In this document: piece by piece, positions 56,384-64,000 of the stretch
Layout of the letters: each line of letters starts with the position of its first letter
Numbering within the stretch: the first letter of the stretch is position 1
DNA from: Glycomyces harbinensis
GTDB taxonomy: Bacteria; Actinomycetota; Actinomycetes; Mycobacteriales; Micromonosporaceae
DNA: 64,000 nucleotides
NCBI RefSeq assembly: GCF_900101745.1
Contig: NZ_FNAD01000004.1
Span: forward strand, 1-64,000
Direction of reading: 5' to 3'
Notes under the pieces: model-generated
What the model was told of the DNA's origin: nothing
The model's input: only the letters and a program-made list of their open reading frames with translations
Database searches by the model: none
Position numbers and translations under genes: made by a program

Positions 56384-57505
56384 ATGGAACCCGTCACCCT
56401 CCAGGCCGAGGGCCTGCGCCTCGTGGCCTGGGAGCAGCGGCACATGCCCGATCTGGCCCGGATCTACGCCGACCCGCTCATCGAGCGGTACCTCGTCATG
56501 CCCCTGCCGTGGGCGGGTCCGGCGCGCGACCGGTTCGTCGGGACGCAGGTGCGCCACTGGCACGGCGGCAACCCCCGCTGGGCGGTCGTGGAGGCCGACG
56601 GCTCCCTCGTCGGATCGATGGCGCTCACCAAGTCGTTCCCCTCCGAAATGACCATCACCTACGTGACCGCGCCGTGGGCCCGAGGCCGCGGCGTCGCCCA
56701 GCGGGCCATCCGGGCCGCCGTGAAGTTCGGGTTCCAGAACCTCGGCGCCAAGCGCATCGCCTGGGACGCCATCGTCGGCAACCACGCCTCGCGACTGGCC
56801 GCGATCCGCACCGGGTTCACCGTCGAGGGCGTCGCGCGCTCGGGCGTCAACCAGCGCGGCGCCTCCCGCGACTGCTGGGTCGGCGGCATCCTCCCCGGCG
56901 AGCTGCGCGGCGCCGACGACCCGCCCGAGCACTACGGCGTCCTCAAGCGCCAGGCCCGGTTCCTCATGGCCGAGCGCCGGCCGATGGCGACCGACGCGGC
57001 CGGGCTGCGGCTGCGGCCGCTCATGGAGCACGACCTGGACGACCTCGCCGCGACCTGCGCGGACGAGCAGACCCAGCGCTGGGTGAGCCTGCCGAACCCG
57101 TACACCCGCGCCAGCGCCGAGAGCTGGCTCCCCGAGTCCCGGCAGCGCTGGGACCGGGGCGACTCGATGCTGTTCGCGCTGGCCGACGAGCACGACCGCT
57201 ACTCGGGTTCGGTCGAGCTCCTCCTGGGCGAGCCGGGCGAGGCCGAGCTGGGCTACTTCTGCGCGCCGTGGGCGCGGGGGCGCGGCTGGATGACCGCCGC
57301 GGCGAAGCGGGTCTGCCGCCTGGGCTTCGAGCAGCTGGGCCTGGAGCGGATCGAGTGGCGCGCGGTCGTGGGGAACGAGGCGTCGCGCCGGGTCGCCGAG
57401 AAGACGGGGTTCACCGTCGAGGGGGTCAGGCGGCGCATCCGCCACGGCGCGGACGGCCGGCTCGACTCGTGGTTCGGGAGCCTGTTCCCCGAAGAGCTGC
57501 ACTGA
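56384..57505 (+). CDS. Double-GNAT acetyltransferase (RimJ/RimL-like)
   Basis: 373 residues with two RimJ/RimL-type GNAT domains. In domain 1 (about 1-185) the acetyl-CoA loop is APWARGRGVAQRA and the tail GNHASRLAAIRTGFTVEGV; in domain 2 (about 205-373) it is APWARGRGWMTAA with GNEASRRVAEKTGFTVEGV. The near-identical motifs show internal duplication. Substrates may be N-terminal amines or small molecules; unknown. I prefer the ATG at 56384 over the GTG at 56342; CACAAT 8 nt upstream suggests a leaderless transcript. Divergent from secA. Confidence 0.83.
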   Translation: MEPVTLQAEGLRLVAWEQRHMPDLARIYADPLIERYLVMPLPWAGPARDRFVGTQVRHWHGGNPRWAVVEADGSLVGSMALTKSFPSEMTITYVTAPWARGRGVAQRAIRAAVKFGFQNLGAKRIAWDAIVGNHASRLAAIRTGFTVEGVARSGVNQRGASRDCWVGGILPGELRGADDPPEHYGVLKRQARFLMAERRPMATDAAGLRLRPLMEHDLDDLAATCADEQTQRWVSLPNPYTRASAESWLPESRQRWDRGDSMLFALADEHDRYSGSVELLLGEPGEAELGYFCAPWARGRGWMTAAAKRVCRLGFEQLGLERIEWRAVVGNEASRRVAEKTGFTVEGVRRRIRHGADGRLDSWFGSLFPEELH

Positions 57506-57609
57506 CCGCGCCGGCCCGGGCCCCGGCGGCGCGGGCCGGGACGGGCATCTCTCGCAAACCAGGCATCCGAAACCTTGACGCACCGCTGCCGACCTGCTTG
57601 TCTGGGTTC

Positions 57610-58578
57610 GTGAATTTCTTCGAACCCGTCGAGCCGACGGCGTTCGCGCTGCGTCCGGCCGCCGAAGGCGAGAAGGTCGACTGCGGGTTCGAGCCGGACG
57701 CGGTCGCCGTCGGGCCGGAGGACGAACCGGCCTGGGGAGCGCTGGGCTTCGAGGGTTCGGCCGTCGTGTCCGTCCGGTTCTGGGTCGCGCCCGAACGGCG
57801 CGGCAAGCGGCTGGCCTCGGAGATGCTGCGGGCGGCCGTACCGGGCCTCTTCGCCGCGGGCGCGCGGCGGGTCGAGGTGCGCGCGCCGGTGCGCGACCAG
57901 GCGGCGATCCGGTCGGCGATGCGCGCGGGCTTTCGGCCCGACGGCGGGATCGCCCGGTGCGGGGCGTGGGACGGCACGGCGGCGCTGACGCTCGGGTTCG
58001 TGCCCGGGGACGGCCCCGGACCGGCGCCGAGGGTCCTGCCGGACCTGCCGGGCGGGACGCTCAGCGATGGCGTGGTCTCGCTGCGGCCCTTGGCGCCCGA
58101 TGACTTCGAGGCGCATCTGCGGCACCGTTCGAATCCGGACGTGTACGCGGGGGCGGCCCTGCCGCTGCCGCCGAGCGTCGACGAGGCGCGGGAGTTCTGC
58201 GAGTGGCGGGCCGCGGTCGACTGGCTGCGGGGGCGCAGCGCCCTGATGGTGATCGACGACGGCGAGGGGTACCAGGGGACGATCGGGCTCTACGACGTGG
58301 CGCGCGTGGTCGGGACCGGGATGGTCGGCTACGACCTGCGCGCGCAGGTGCGCGGCCGGGGGTACGCGACGCGGGCGGTGTCGCTGGTGCGGCGGTGGGC
58401 GTTCCGGGAGGTCGGGCTCGACCGGATCTGGGCCGGGACGGACGTGCACAACGCGGCGTCGCAGGCGGTGCTGCGTCGCGCTGGATTCCGGTTGGAAGGG
58501 GTCGAAAGGGGCGGATTGCCCACGCTGGTAGGCGAACGGCGCGACACATTGCTGTGGGCTGCACTATCCAGCGACTGA
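57610..58578 (+). CDS. Double-GNAT acetyltransferase with degenerate first domain
   Basis: 322 residues. Domain 1 (about 1-135) is short, with a GNAT-like core (FWVAPERRGKRLASEML). Domain 2 (about 150-322) is a complete RimJ/RimL-type GNAT with YDLRAQVRGRGYATRAVSL and TDVHNAASQAVLRRAGFRLEGV. It follows the 56384 gene by 104 nt and resembles it in layout, so it is probably an old tandem duplicate. GTG start without an obvious ribosome site. The acyl acceptor is unknown. Confidence 0.78.
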   Translation: MNFFEPVEPTAFALRPAAEGEKVDCGFEPDAVAVGPEDEPAWGALGFEGSAVVSVRFWVAPERRGKRLASEMLRAAVPGLFAAGARRVEVRAPVRDQAAIRSAMRAGFRPDGGIARCGAWDGTAALTLGFVPGDGPGPAPRVLPDLPGGTLSDGVVSLRPLAPDDFEAHLRHRSNPDVYAGAALPLPPSVDEAREFCEWRAAVDWLRGRSALMVIDDGEGYQGTIGLYDVARVVGTGMVGYDLRAQVRGRGYATRAVSLVRRWAFREVGLDRIWAGTDVHNAASQAVLRRAGFRLEGVERGGLPTLVGERRDTLLWAALSSD

Positions 58579-58653
58579 CGTGCAACCCAACGGGTAGCGC
58601 TACGCGTCGAGGATATAGTGATTGCGTCATTTCGCCTTGTGGAGGAACCCCCT

Positions 58654-59808
58654 TTGAAGCTCATGCCCGCGCGCGCCTTGGCGGTGCTGTCCCTGCTGCT
58701 CATGGCGGGTGCCTGCGCTGCGCCCGAGACCGGGACGTTCACGCCCGCGCCGATCGTCCCCGTGGTCTCGCTGGACGCCGTCCTCGAAGCGCAGGACCCG
58801 ACCGCGCCGTTCACCCTCTCGGTGGTCGACGGCATCCTCGAGGAGGTCAACGTCACCTCCGACCGCGCCGAGACGATCGACGGCGCCTTCTCCGAGGACT
58901 TGACGACCTGGACCTCCGACGGCGTGCTCGACGCCGGCTCGACCCACACGGTCGTGGCGAAGGCGGTCAGCTCCGACGGCACGGTGACCGAGTTCGAGCA
59001 GCAGTTCACGACTGAGGCGCGCGAGAGCTCGGGCTTCGAGGTCGCCGACGTCACCCCGGTCGCCGAGGGCGAGGAGGTCGGCGTCGGAGCGCCGATCATC
59101 GTCACGTTCACCGAGGACGCACCCGACCGGGCGGCCGTGGAGGGCCTGCTCACCGTCGAGTCGGAGAAGGAGCACGAGGGCGCCTGGAACTGGATCAGCG
59201 ACAACCAGGTGATCTACCGGACCAAGGAGTACTGGGAGCCGCACCAGACCGTCACGTTCACGGCCGGCTTCGAGGGCGAGTTCCTCGGCGACGACACGTG
59301 GGGCGGCGAGGACTACACCGCCGAGATGGTCATCGGCGAGTCGCAGATCTCCTACGCGGACCTGGACACCCACACCATGACGGTCGAGATCGACGGCGAG
59401 GTCGCCAAGAACATCCCGATCAGCGGGGGCAACGGCGAGGAGTGGGAGTACTACACCGCCACGGGCGTGCACCTGGTGATGGAGAAGTTCGCCGACAAGA
59501 CGATGGTCTCCCCCGGCAAGGAGGAGGGCGACGAGGGCTACTACTCGACGGACGTCAAGTGGGCCACCCGCATCAACTCCTCGGGCGAGTTCGTCCACGG
59601 CGCCCCGTGGAACGGGAGCCTGGGCTCGGCGAACCTCTCGCACGGCTGCCTGAACGCCAGCGACTCGGACGCGAAGTGGTTCTACGAGATCGCCCAGCGC
59701 GGCGACCCGGTCGAGGTCGTCGGCTCCCCGCGCGAGATGCCGTGGAACAACGGCTGGGGCTACTGGATCCTGTCCTTCGACGAGTGGAAAGAGGGCTCGG
59801 CCCTCTAG
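58654..59808 (+). CDS. L,D-transpeptidase lipoprotein with Ig-like domains
   Basis: 384 residues. It makes 3-3 peptidoglycan cross-links outside the membrane. A lipoprotein signal (ALAVLSLLLMAGAC) ends with the lipobox Cys near residue 21. Two Ig-like domains follow (about 40-130 and 135-240), then the YkuD catalytic domain with VHGAPWNG and the active-site SHGCLNAS. The C-terminal extension WNNGWGYWILSFDEW is like that of mycobacterial Ldt enzymes. The TTG at 58654 has GGAGGA 7 nt upstream and is preferred; the ATG at 58663 is possible. It ends at a strong hairpin. Confidence 0.92.
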   Translation: MKLMPARALAVLSLLLMAGACAAPETGTFTPAPIVPVVSLDAVLEAQDPTAPFTLSVVDGILEEVNVTSDRAETIDGAFSEDLTTWTSDGVLDAGSTHTVVAKAVSSDGTVTEFEQQFTTEARESSGFEVADVTPVAEGEEVGVGAPIIVTFTEDAPDRAAVEGLLTVESEKEHEGAWNWISDNQVIYRTKEYWEPHQTVTFTAGFEGEFLGDDTWGGEDYTAEMVIGESQISYADLDTHTMTVEIDGEVAKNIPISGGNGEEWEYYTATGVHLVMEKFADKTMVSPGKEEGDEGYYSTDVKWATRINSSGEFVHGAPWNGSLGSANLSHGCLNASDSDAKWFYEIAQRGDPVEVVGSPREMPWNNGWGYWILSFDEWKEGSAL

Positions 59809-59822
59809 CGCGAACACAGGCC

Positions 59823-59850
59823 GAGGCCCCGGGCTTGCGCCCGGGGCCTC
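59823..59850. terminator. Terminator of the L,D-transpeptidase gene
   Basis: Perfect 12-bp stem GAGGCCCCGGGC / GCCCGGGGCCTC with a TTGC loop, 14 nt after the stop codon and before the convergent hpf gene. Confidence 0.87.
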
Positions 59851-59969
59851 AGTGCTGGTCCGAATACCACCCCTCAATGCATCCGGACCGCGGAATCAAG
59901 TTCCCCCTTTTTCGCTGCCGCGGGCTCGGTGCCGCGGCGGAGTCGGTTCGGCTCGGCGTTCGCGTCTGC

Positions 59970-60650
59970 TCAGAGGTCGAGGCGCAGGAGGCCGTAGTCG
60001 AAGGCCCTGCGGCGGTAGACCACTGAGGGGCGGCCGCTCTCCTTGTCGTGGAAGAGGTAGAAGTCGTGGCCGACGAGCTCCATGTTCTGGAGGGCGTCGT
60101 CGACGGTCATCGGCTCGCCGGGGTGGACCTTCTCGCGGACGATGCGCCCGGGCAGGTGCTCTTCGACCAGGCCCTCGTAGTGGTCCACGTCCTCGGAGAC
60201 GAAGCGGGCCTCGGTCCGCGGGTGCTGCCCGTCGGGCTCGGCGAGGAGCGTTCCCGCCTCCTGCGAGACGCGGCTGCCGTTGCCGTTGGAGGTCGCCTCG
60301 GCGACCGACATGGGCGTCTTGGTGCCGCCGCGGTGGATGCGCTTGCGGTCGGAGGTCTTGCGGAGCTGGTGGCCGAGCTTGGTGACCGCCAGTTCGAACG
60401 CCGACCGGAAGTCGCCGGCGCAGGCTTCGGCGCGGATGACCGCTCCCTTGGGACGGCATGTGATCTCGACGCGCTGGGCGTGGTCGGCCTGACGGGGATT
60501 GGGCTCGTGATAGAGCTCGACGTCGATCGCTATGGCCTCCCCGTCGTAACGGGCGAGGTATTTGGCGATCTTCGATTCGATCTTCTCCGCGACGAGCTCG
60601 CGGTAGTGGTCGGGAACCTCCACGTTACGGCCCTTGACGACGATGTCCAC
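59970..60650 (-). CDS. hpf: Ribosome hibernation promoting factor, long form
   Basis: 226 residues. Long HPF dimerises 70S ribosomes into inactive 100S particles in stationary phase or stress. The N-terminal S30AE domain (1-110) starts VDIVVKGRNVEVPDHYRELV; the C-terminal dimerisation domain has PMTVDDALQNMELVGHDFYLF and VVYRRRAFDYGLL. GTG start with GGGAGG 7 nt upstream; the longer frame to 60809 has no homology. It lies between secA and comF, the arrangement also seen in mycobacteria. A long control region precedes it. Confidence 0.95.
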   Translation of the reverse strand: MDIVVKGRNVEVPDHYRELVAEKIESKIAKYLARYDGEAIAIDVELYHEPNPRQADHAQRVEITCRPKGAVIRAEACAGDFRSAFELAVTKLGHQLRKTSDRKRIHRGGTKTPMSVAEATSNGNGSRVSQEAGTLLAEPDGQHPRTEARFVSEDVDHYEGLVEEHLPGRIVREKVHPGEPMTVDDALQNMELVGHDFYLFHDKESGRPSVVYRRRAFDYGLLRLDL

Positions 60651-61055
60651 CTCTGAACCTCCCAGGTGCCTCTCGCCCTGCCAGGCGGAAAGGCTGTCGA
60701 AGTTGTGTGCTGGGTCCGGAGCCGAAGTTCCGGTACGGCGGATGGAGCTACCTCCCCTCACGGATGGGACGACCTGCAGTGCAACCCCTCTCGACAAGGG
60801 GGCGTTCACCTCTGGGCCATCTGGCCTCTGTCGTCTCGTTACCGATCTGAGATTTCGAGACTATCCCTTCGGTCACCGAAAGTCGACCCTTCGGCTACCG
60901 GAATTCTCCAATGCCCGGGGGCGCGTGCGCGCGGTATTCACCGGACTCGGGATAACCATTCGCATTCACGGTCGAATGGGCGTCTCGACGCCTGTCGTCT
61001 TGACGACACTCGCGGGAGTACCCGGACCCCGCCTCATGAACCTCGTTCGTCGCTC
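60651..61055 (-). promoter_or_regulatory. 405-nt upstream region of hpf with CCCTTCGG direct repeats
   Basis: No gene seen. CCCTTCGG-NNA-CC occurs twice, 22 bp apart (60865-60877 and 60887-60899); on the minus strand each reads GG-TNN-CCGAAGGG. The first copy is followed on the minus strand by ATAGTCT, a possible -10 element. Two helical turns between copies suggest a regulator site. HPF genes are normally stress- or growth-phase-induced, so this is a plausible control element. Confidence 0.45.
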
Positions 61056-61706
61056 TCATGCGGCGGCGACACTGATCGCGGCCGGGACGCGCAGGCCCGC
61101 CTCCCGCAGGGCCGCGGCGGCGGCCGCGAGCGTGGCCCCGGTCGTAACGACGTCGTCGACGAGGACCACGGGCCTGCCGGCGGCGGCCAGGGCCGCGGTG
61201 CGGCGGGGAGCGGCCCGCAGGCTCCGCTTCGCGGCCAGCGCCCGCTGGCGCGGGGTCAGGCCGACCGAGTCGGGCCGGGGAAGGGCCCTCAGGCAGGGGC
61301 GGATCTCCGCCGCGTTCCCGGGGATGCCCGCGCAGGCGGCGGCGACGTGGTCGAAGCCGCGGGCGCGGAGTGCGGCCCGGGTGGGCGGGATGGGGACGAG
61401 CACGGCGCCGGGGACCTCCTCGGCGACGACGGCGAGGGCGCGGCCCAGGAGTGCGCCGAAGGCGGGGGCGAGTTCGCGGCGGGCGCGTTCCTTGTACTCG
61501 TTGAGGGCGTGGGCGAGCGTCCCCTCGTAGGGCCCGGCGGCGACCACGGGCACGGCGTCGTGCAGCGGCGCGGCGAGCAGGGGCCGGAGCGCGGTCAGTT
61601 CGGCGGCGCAGTCGGGGCACAGGCCGCTGCCCGCCGCCGGCGCGCTCCGGCAGGAGGCGCAGGCGGCGGGCAGGAACAGGTCCCGGGCGTCCTCGGCGAG
61701 GTTCAC
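61056..61706 (-). CDS. comF: ComF family phosphoribosyltransferase-like protein
   Basis: 216 residues. The N-terminal zinc ribbon has CASCRSAP and LCPDCAAEL; the C-terminal type I phosphoribosyltransferase domain has the PRPP loop VVLVDDVVTTGATL near residue 178 and PIPPTRAALRARGFDHVA before it. ComF acts in DNA uptake in competent species, but its role in Actinobacteria is unclear. It lies 16 nt downstream of the ABC permease and upstream of hpf and secA, the conserved order. Confidence 0.9.
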   Translation of the reverse strand: MNLAEDARDLFLPAACASCRSAPAAGSGLCPDCAAELTALRPLLAAPLHDAVPVVAAGPYEGTLAHALNEYKERARRELAPAFGALLGRALAVVAEEVPGAVLVPIPPTRAALRARGFDHVAAACAGIPGNAAEIRPCLRALPRPDSVGLTPRQRALAAKRSLRAAPRRTAALAAAGRPVVLVDDVVTTGATLAAAAAALREAGLRVPAAISVAAA

Positions 61707-61722
61707 GCGGGTCTAACGAGCG

Positions 61723-63108
61723 TCAGGCCCTCAGGGTGACCGCCGGGGGGATGCGGCTGGCGCGCCAGGCGGGGTAGACGCCGGCGACCACGCCGACGAC
61801 GGCCCCGATGACGGGTCCGGCCGCGAACAGGGCGGGGTCGAAGACGATCTGCCAGTCGCGGTAGAGCGAGACGAACGCGGTCACGTTCACGCCCAGGACG
61901 GTGCCGAACAGGCCGCCGATGAGGCCGATGAACGTCGACTCCCACACGAACTGCATGGCGACGGCCCTTCGGGCGGCGCCGACGGCGCGGCGCAGGCCGA
62001 TCTCGGTGCGCCGCTCCATGACGGAGACGAGCGCGGTGTTGGAGACCGAGACCGCGCCGATCACGAGCGAGACGGCCGCGAGGCCGAGCAGGAGTGCCTG
62101 CATCTCGTTCTCGACGCCCTTGCGGAAGCTGCGCAGGTCCGAGGGCTTGGACACCGAGAGGTTCTCGGCGCCTTCGGGGAAGACCGCGGTGGGCGCGGTG
62201 TCGGCGACCTTGTCGGCCGCGCCGAGGTCGGTGCGGATGAAGACCTGGGCGGCGTCGTAGTCCGCGTCGGCCGCCGTGCACGGGGTCGGCGGGACGATGA
62301 CGGCGCCGGTGAGCTTGGCTTCGCCTTCGGGCGCCTGGTAGATGCCGACGAGGGCGTACTCCTCGCCGTCGAGGTAGACCATGGGCCCGCCTTCGAGGGA
62401 GGAGAAGCCGAGGTCGCGGGCGGCCGATTCGTCCATGATGGCGACGCGGTCGTCGCGGGCGACGTGCCCGGCGTCGAAGGCCGCTCCGTGGGTGAAGACG
62501 AAGCCGAACGCGTCCATCGCGCCCGGTTCCATGCCGAAGACCGGCACCTCGCGGAGGTAGTCCTGGTCCTCGGTGCGCGAAGCGGCGCGCTCTTCACCTG
62601 CGGCGCAGTAGATCCCTGCGTCGAGAACGCCGTTGATGGCGCGCACGCGCTCGGAGGACTCCAACGTGGGCGCGTATCCGGCGTCCCTCATGTTGTCGGA
62701 GAACGAGACCGTGACCTGGGTGGCCTCGGTCGAGTCGAAGCGCTCGGCGATGGCGTTGGCCGAGGTGGACGAGAGGCCGACGGTGGCGACCGTGGCGGCG
62801 ATGCCCAGGGCGATGCCGATCGCGGTCATCCAGGTGCGCATCGAGCGCCCGCGCATCGACTGGACCGCCTCGTAGGCGATGCCCATGGTGCGGACTCCGA
62901 AGCGGCCCTTCGCCTTCGGAAGGCTCGCGGCCTCCTCCTTCGCGGCCCGCCGCTCGGCCTTGGCGGCGCGCTTGGCCTCCTTGCGGGCCGCGCGGCCCCC
63001 TGGCTCGGGGCCGCCCTCGCCGTCGGGGACGGTGCCCGGGGTTCCCTCGGCGGGAACGTAGTCGAGCATCTCGGTGTCGGTCTCGGGCTTGCGGCGCCTG
63101 CGGGCCAT
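61723..63108 (-). CDS. MacB-type ABC transporter permease
   Basis: 461 residues. A charged N-terminal cytoplasmic tail of about 75 residues (Lys/Ala/Glu-rich, KEAKRAAKAERRAAKEEA) precedes the first helix (near 90-110). A large extracytoplasmic MacB-PCD domain (about 115-335) and three C-terminal helices follow, with the FtsX-type motif ERRTEIGLRRAVGAARRAVAMQFVWES. Such permeases work with an ATPase and a periplasmic-type adaptor in efflux or mechanotransmission. Its ATG overlaps the adaptor stop (TGATG); the ATPase is expected outside the window. Confidence 0.88.
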   Translation of the reverse strand: MARRRRKPETDTEMLDYVPAEGTPGTVPDGEGGPEPGGRAARKEAKRAAKAERRAAKEEAASLPKAKGRFGVRTMGIAYEAVQSMRGRSMRTWMTAIGIALGIAATVATVGLSSTSANAIAERFDSTEATQVTVSFSDNMRDAGYAPTLESSERVRAINGVLDAGIYCAAGEERAASRTEDQDYLREVPVFGMEPGAMDAFGFVFTHGAAFDAGHVARDDRVAIMDESAARDLGFSSLEGGPMVYLDGEEYALVGIYQAPEGEAKLTGAVIVPPTPCTAADADYDAAQVFIRTDLGAADKVADTAPTAVFPEGAENLSVSKPSDLRSFRKGVENEMQALLLGLAAVSLVIGAVSVSNTALVSVMERRTEIGLRRAVGAARRAVAMQFVWESTFIGLIGGLFGTVLGVNVTAFVSLYRDWQIVFDPALFAAGPVIGAVVGVVAGVYPAWRASRIPPAVTLRA

Positions 63109-64000
63109 CAGCCGTTGCCCCGGTCGCGCCAGGCGATCACGACCTTGTCGCCCTCGCTCAGCTCGTCCTCCACGGGGACGACCACGCCGCGGCCCTCGTG
63201 GCGCAGGGTCACGTCGACCTCGATGTGGCGCTCCTTCCCCTCCTCGCCTTCGAGGACGGTGAGCATGGTGCGGTCCTCGGCGTCCGTCCACAGTGCGGAG
63301 AGCGGCACGATGAGCGCGTCCTCGGCGGAGCGGGCCCTGATGAGGGTCACCTCCTGCTCCTCGCCGGGGGCGAGGTCGTCGATGCCCTCCACCTTGTCGG
63401 CGTCGAACTCGAAGACGGCGAACGTCTTCTCGACCGCCTCGCCCTCCTCGCCGGTGAACTCGTCGGTCTCGCCGGCCTCTTCGCGGACGTCGAGCTCGAA
63501 GTTGCCGACCTCCTGGCCCTCGAGGGGGCCCGAGCCGTACTCGAGCTCGGCGTCCCCGCCGAGAGCGGTCAGCTCGGCGGCGGTCTCCTCGTCGAGTTCG
63601 GCCTCGAGCTTCCAGTCGCCCGAGGCGAGGACCATCACGGGCTCCTCGGCAGTGACCGGCGCGGACTGCTCCGCGTTGATCTTGCTGACCTGCATGGGCA
63701 GGTTCGGCAGGAACACGATCTCCGAGGCGGGCAGGGCGACGCGCTCGACCGTCTCGGTCTGGGCGCCGCCGGTGTTCTCCTCGCCGCCCTCGGCGTCCTC
63801 CTCGCCGGCGTCGCCTTCGGTCCCGGCGTCGCCCTCGTCCTCTTCGGTGATGACCTCTTCACTGGTGGTCGCGTGGTCGTAGCCGGCGTGGTCGTAGAGC
63901 TTCTTCAGGTCCGAGGCCGTGCGCGAGTCGAACGTGCCGGTCTTGGGGGTCCCGTACAGCTGCTGCAGCGCGAGCTGGAGCTGTTCGACGTCCGGTCCGG
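63108..64000 (-). CDS. Efflux adaptor (membrane-fusion-type) with peptidoglycan-binding-like domain, 3' part
   Basis: The reading frame stays open to the window edge; about 296 residues are present and the N-terminus is missing. From the edge: a peptidoglycan-binding-like helix pair (VEQLQLALQQLYG, FDSRTASDLKKLYD), an acidic Glu/Asp/Gly linker of about 35 residues, then beta-rich adaptor domains with EIVFLPNLPMQVS, VMVLASGDWKLEAEL, the ARSAEDALIVPLSALW hairpin and a C-terminal GDKVVIAW end typical of HlyD/RND-like adaptors. It is coupled to the MacB-type permease by a stop-start overlap and would link it across the envelope. Confidence 0.82.
   Translation of the reverse strand, partial: GPDVEQLQLALQQLYGTPKTGTFDSRTASDLKKLYDHAGYDHATTSEEVITEEDEGDAGTEGDAGEEDAEGGEENTGGAQTETVERVALPASEIVFLPNLPMQVSKINAEQSAPVTAEEPVMVLASGDWKLEAELDEETAAELTALGGDAELEYGSGPLEGQEVGNFELDVREEAGETDEFTGEEGEAVEKTFAVFEFDADKVEGIDDLAPGEEQEVTLIRARSAEDALIVPLSALWTDAEDRTMLTVLEGEEGKERHIEVDVTLRHEGRGVVVPVEDELSEGDKVVIAWRDRGNG

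Overview
The window is a very GC-rich, gene-dense actinobacterial chromosome segment. Diagnostic genes are nucS, a WhiB regulator, mtrA-mtrB-lpqB, DUF3107, DUF3152, DUF397 and long-form HPF. Much of it keeps the gene content of the Mycobacterium Rv3206c-Rv3264c neighbourhood: manC, whiB2, DUF3499, manB, the SIS-domain isomerase, manA, ahcY, moeZ, DUF3152, TetR, DUF3107, lpqB-mtrB-mtrA, secA, hpf and comF. I infer a filamentous or coryneform actinomycete, perhaps Glycomycetaceae or Micromonosporaceae-like, but the genus cannot be fixed from this sequence. No rRNA, tRNA, CRISPR array, insertion sequence or phage gene was seen.

Layout. 1-3.8 kb: the end of a carbohydrate locus (ABC ATPase, Gfo/Idh dehydrogenase, divergent ROK regulator and aldo-keto reductase). 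3.9-11.1 kb: a DUF4132 protein, an SDR, a DUF418 membrane protein, the mismatch endonuclease NucS and two tandem DUF4190 membrane proteins. 11.3-19.2 kb: GDP-mannose supply (manC, manB, SIS isomerase, manA) interleaved with whiB2, a degenerate metallopeptidase-fold protein and DUF3499. 19.3-25.6 kb: two tandem double-GNAT genes with a duplicated terminator, ahcY with a structured upstream region, and two tandem Tat-exported beta-lactamase-like proteins. 25.7-32.2 kb: moeZ, the DUF3152 metalloprotease, an alpha/beta hydrolase with a proline-rich repeat protein, TetR and DUF3107. 32.3-37.9 kb: mtrA-mtrB-lpqB, with an apparent frameshift in mtrA, and ndh. 37.9-42.2 kb: a translationally coupled MoxR/DUF58/DUF4129 operon. 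42.3-44.1 kb: a PTP-like phosphatase and an MFS exporter.

44.1-49.3 kb is the accessory highlight. It is a tight four-gene operon encoding a cytoplasmic subtilisin (S8), a sigma-70 factor, a small protein with a carboxypeptidase-regulatory-like beta domain whose start overlaps the sigma gene, and a TPR-CHAT caspase-like protease with an intact His/Cys dyad. It resembles a protease-gated transcription switch, analogous in parts but not in CRISPR linkage to the Craspase/Csx30/CASP-sigma arrangement. It is the best candidate here for an uncharacterised signalling or conflict system.

49.6-64 kb: a DUF397 protein, pruA, a membrane protein, DUF6912, secA, two more tandem double-GNAT genes, an L,D-transpeptidase lipoprotein, hpf, comF and the start of a MacB-type efflux locus that runs off the window.

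Recurrent architectural themes are strong perfect hairpins between convergent genes, ATGA/TGATG start-stop overlaps inside operons, TANNNT boxes 6-8 nt upstream of start codons that suggest leaderless transcripts, and four adjacent paralogue pairs. Start codons were re-chosen wherever a Shine-Dalgarno site, family length or overlap argued for it.
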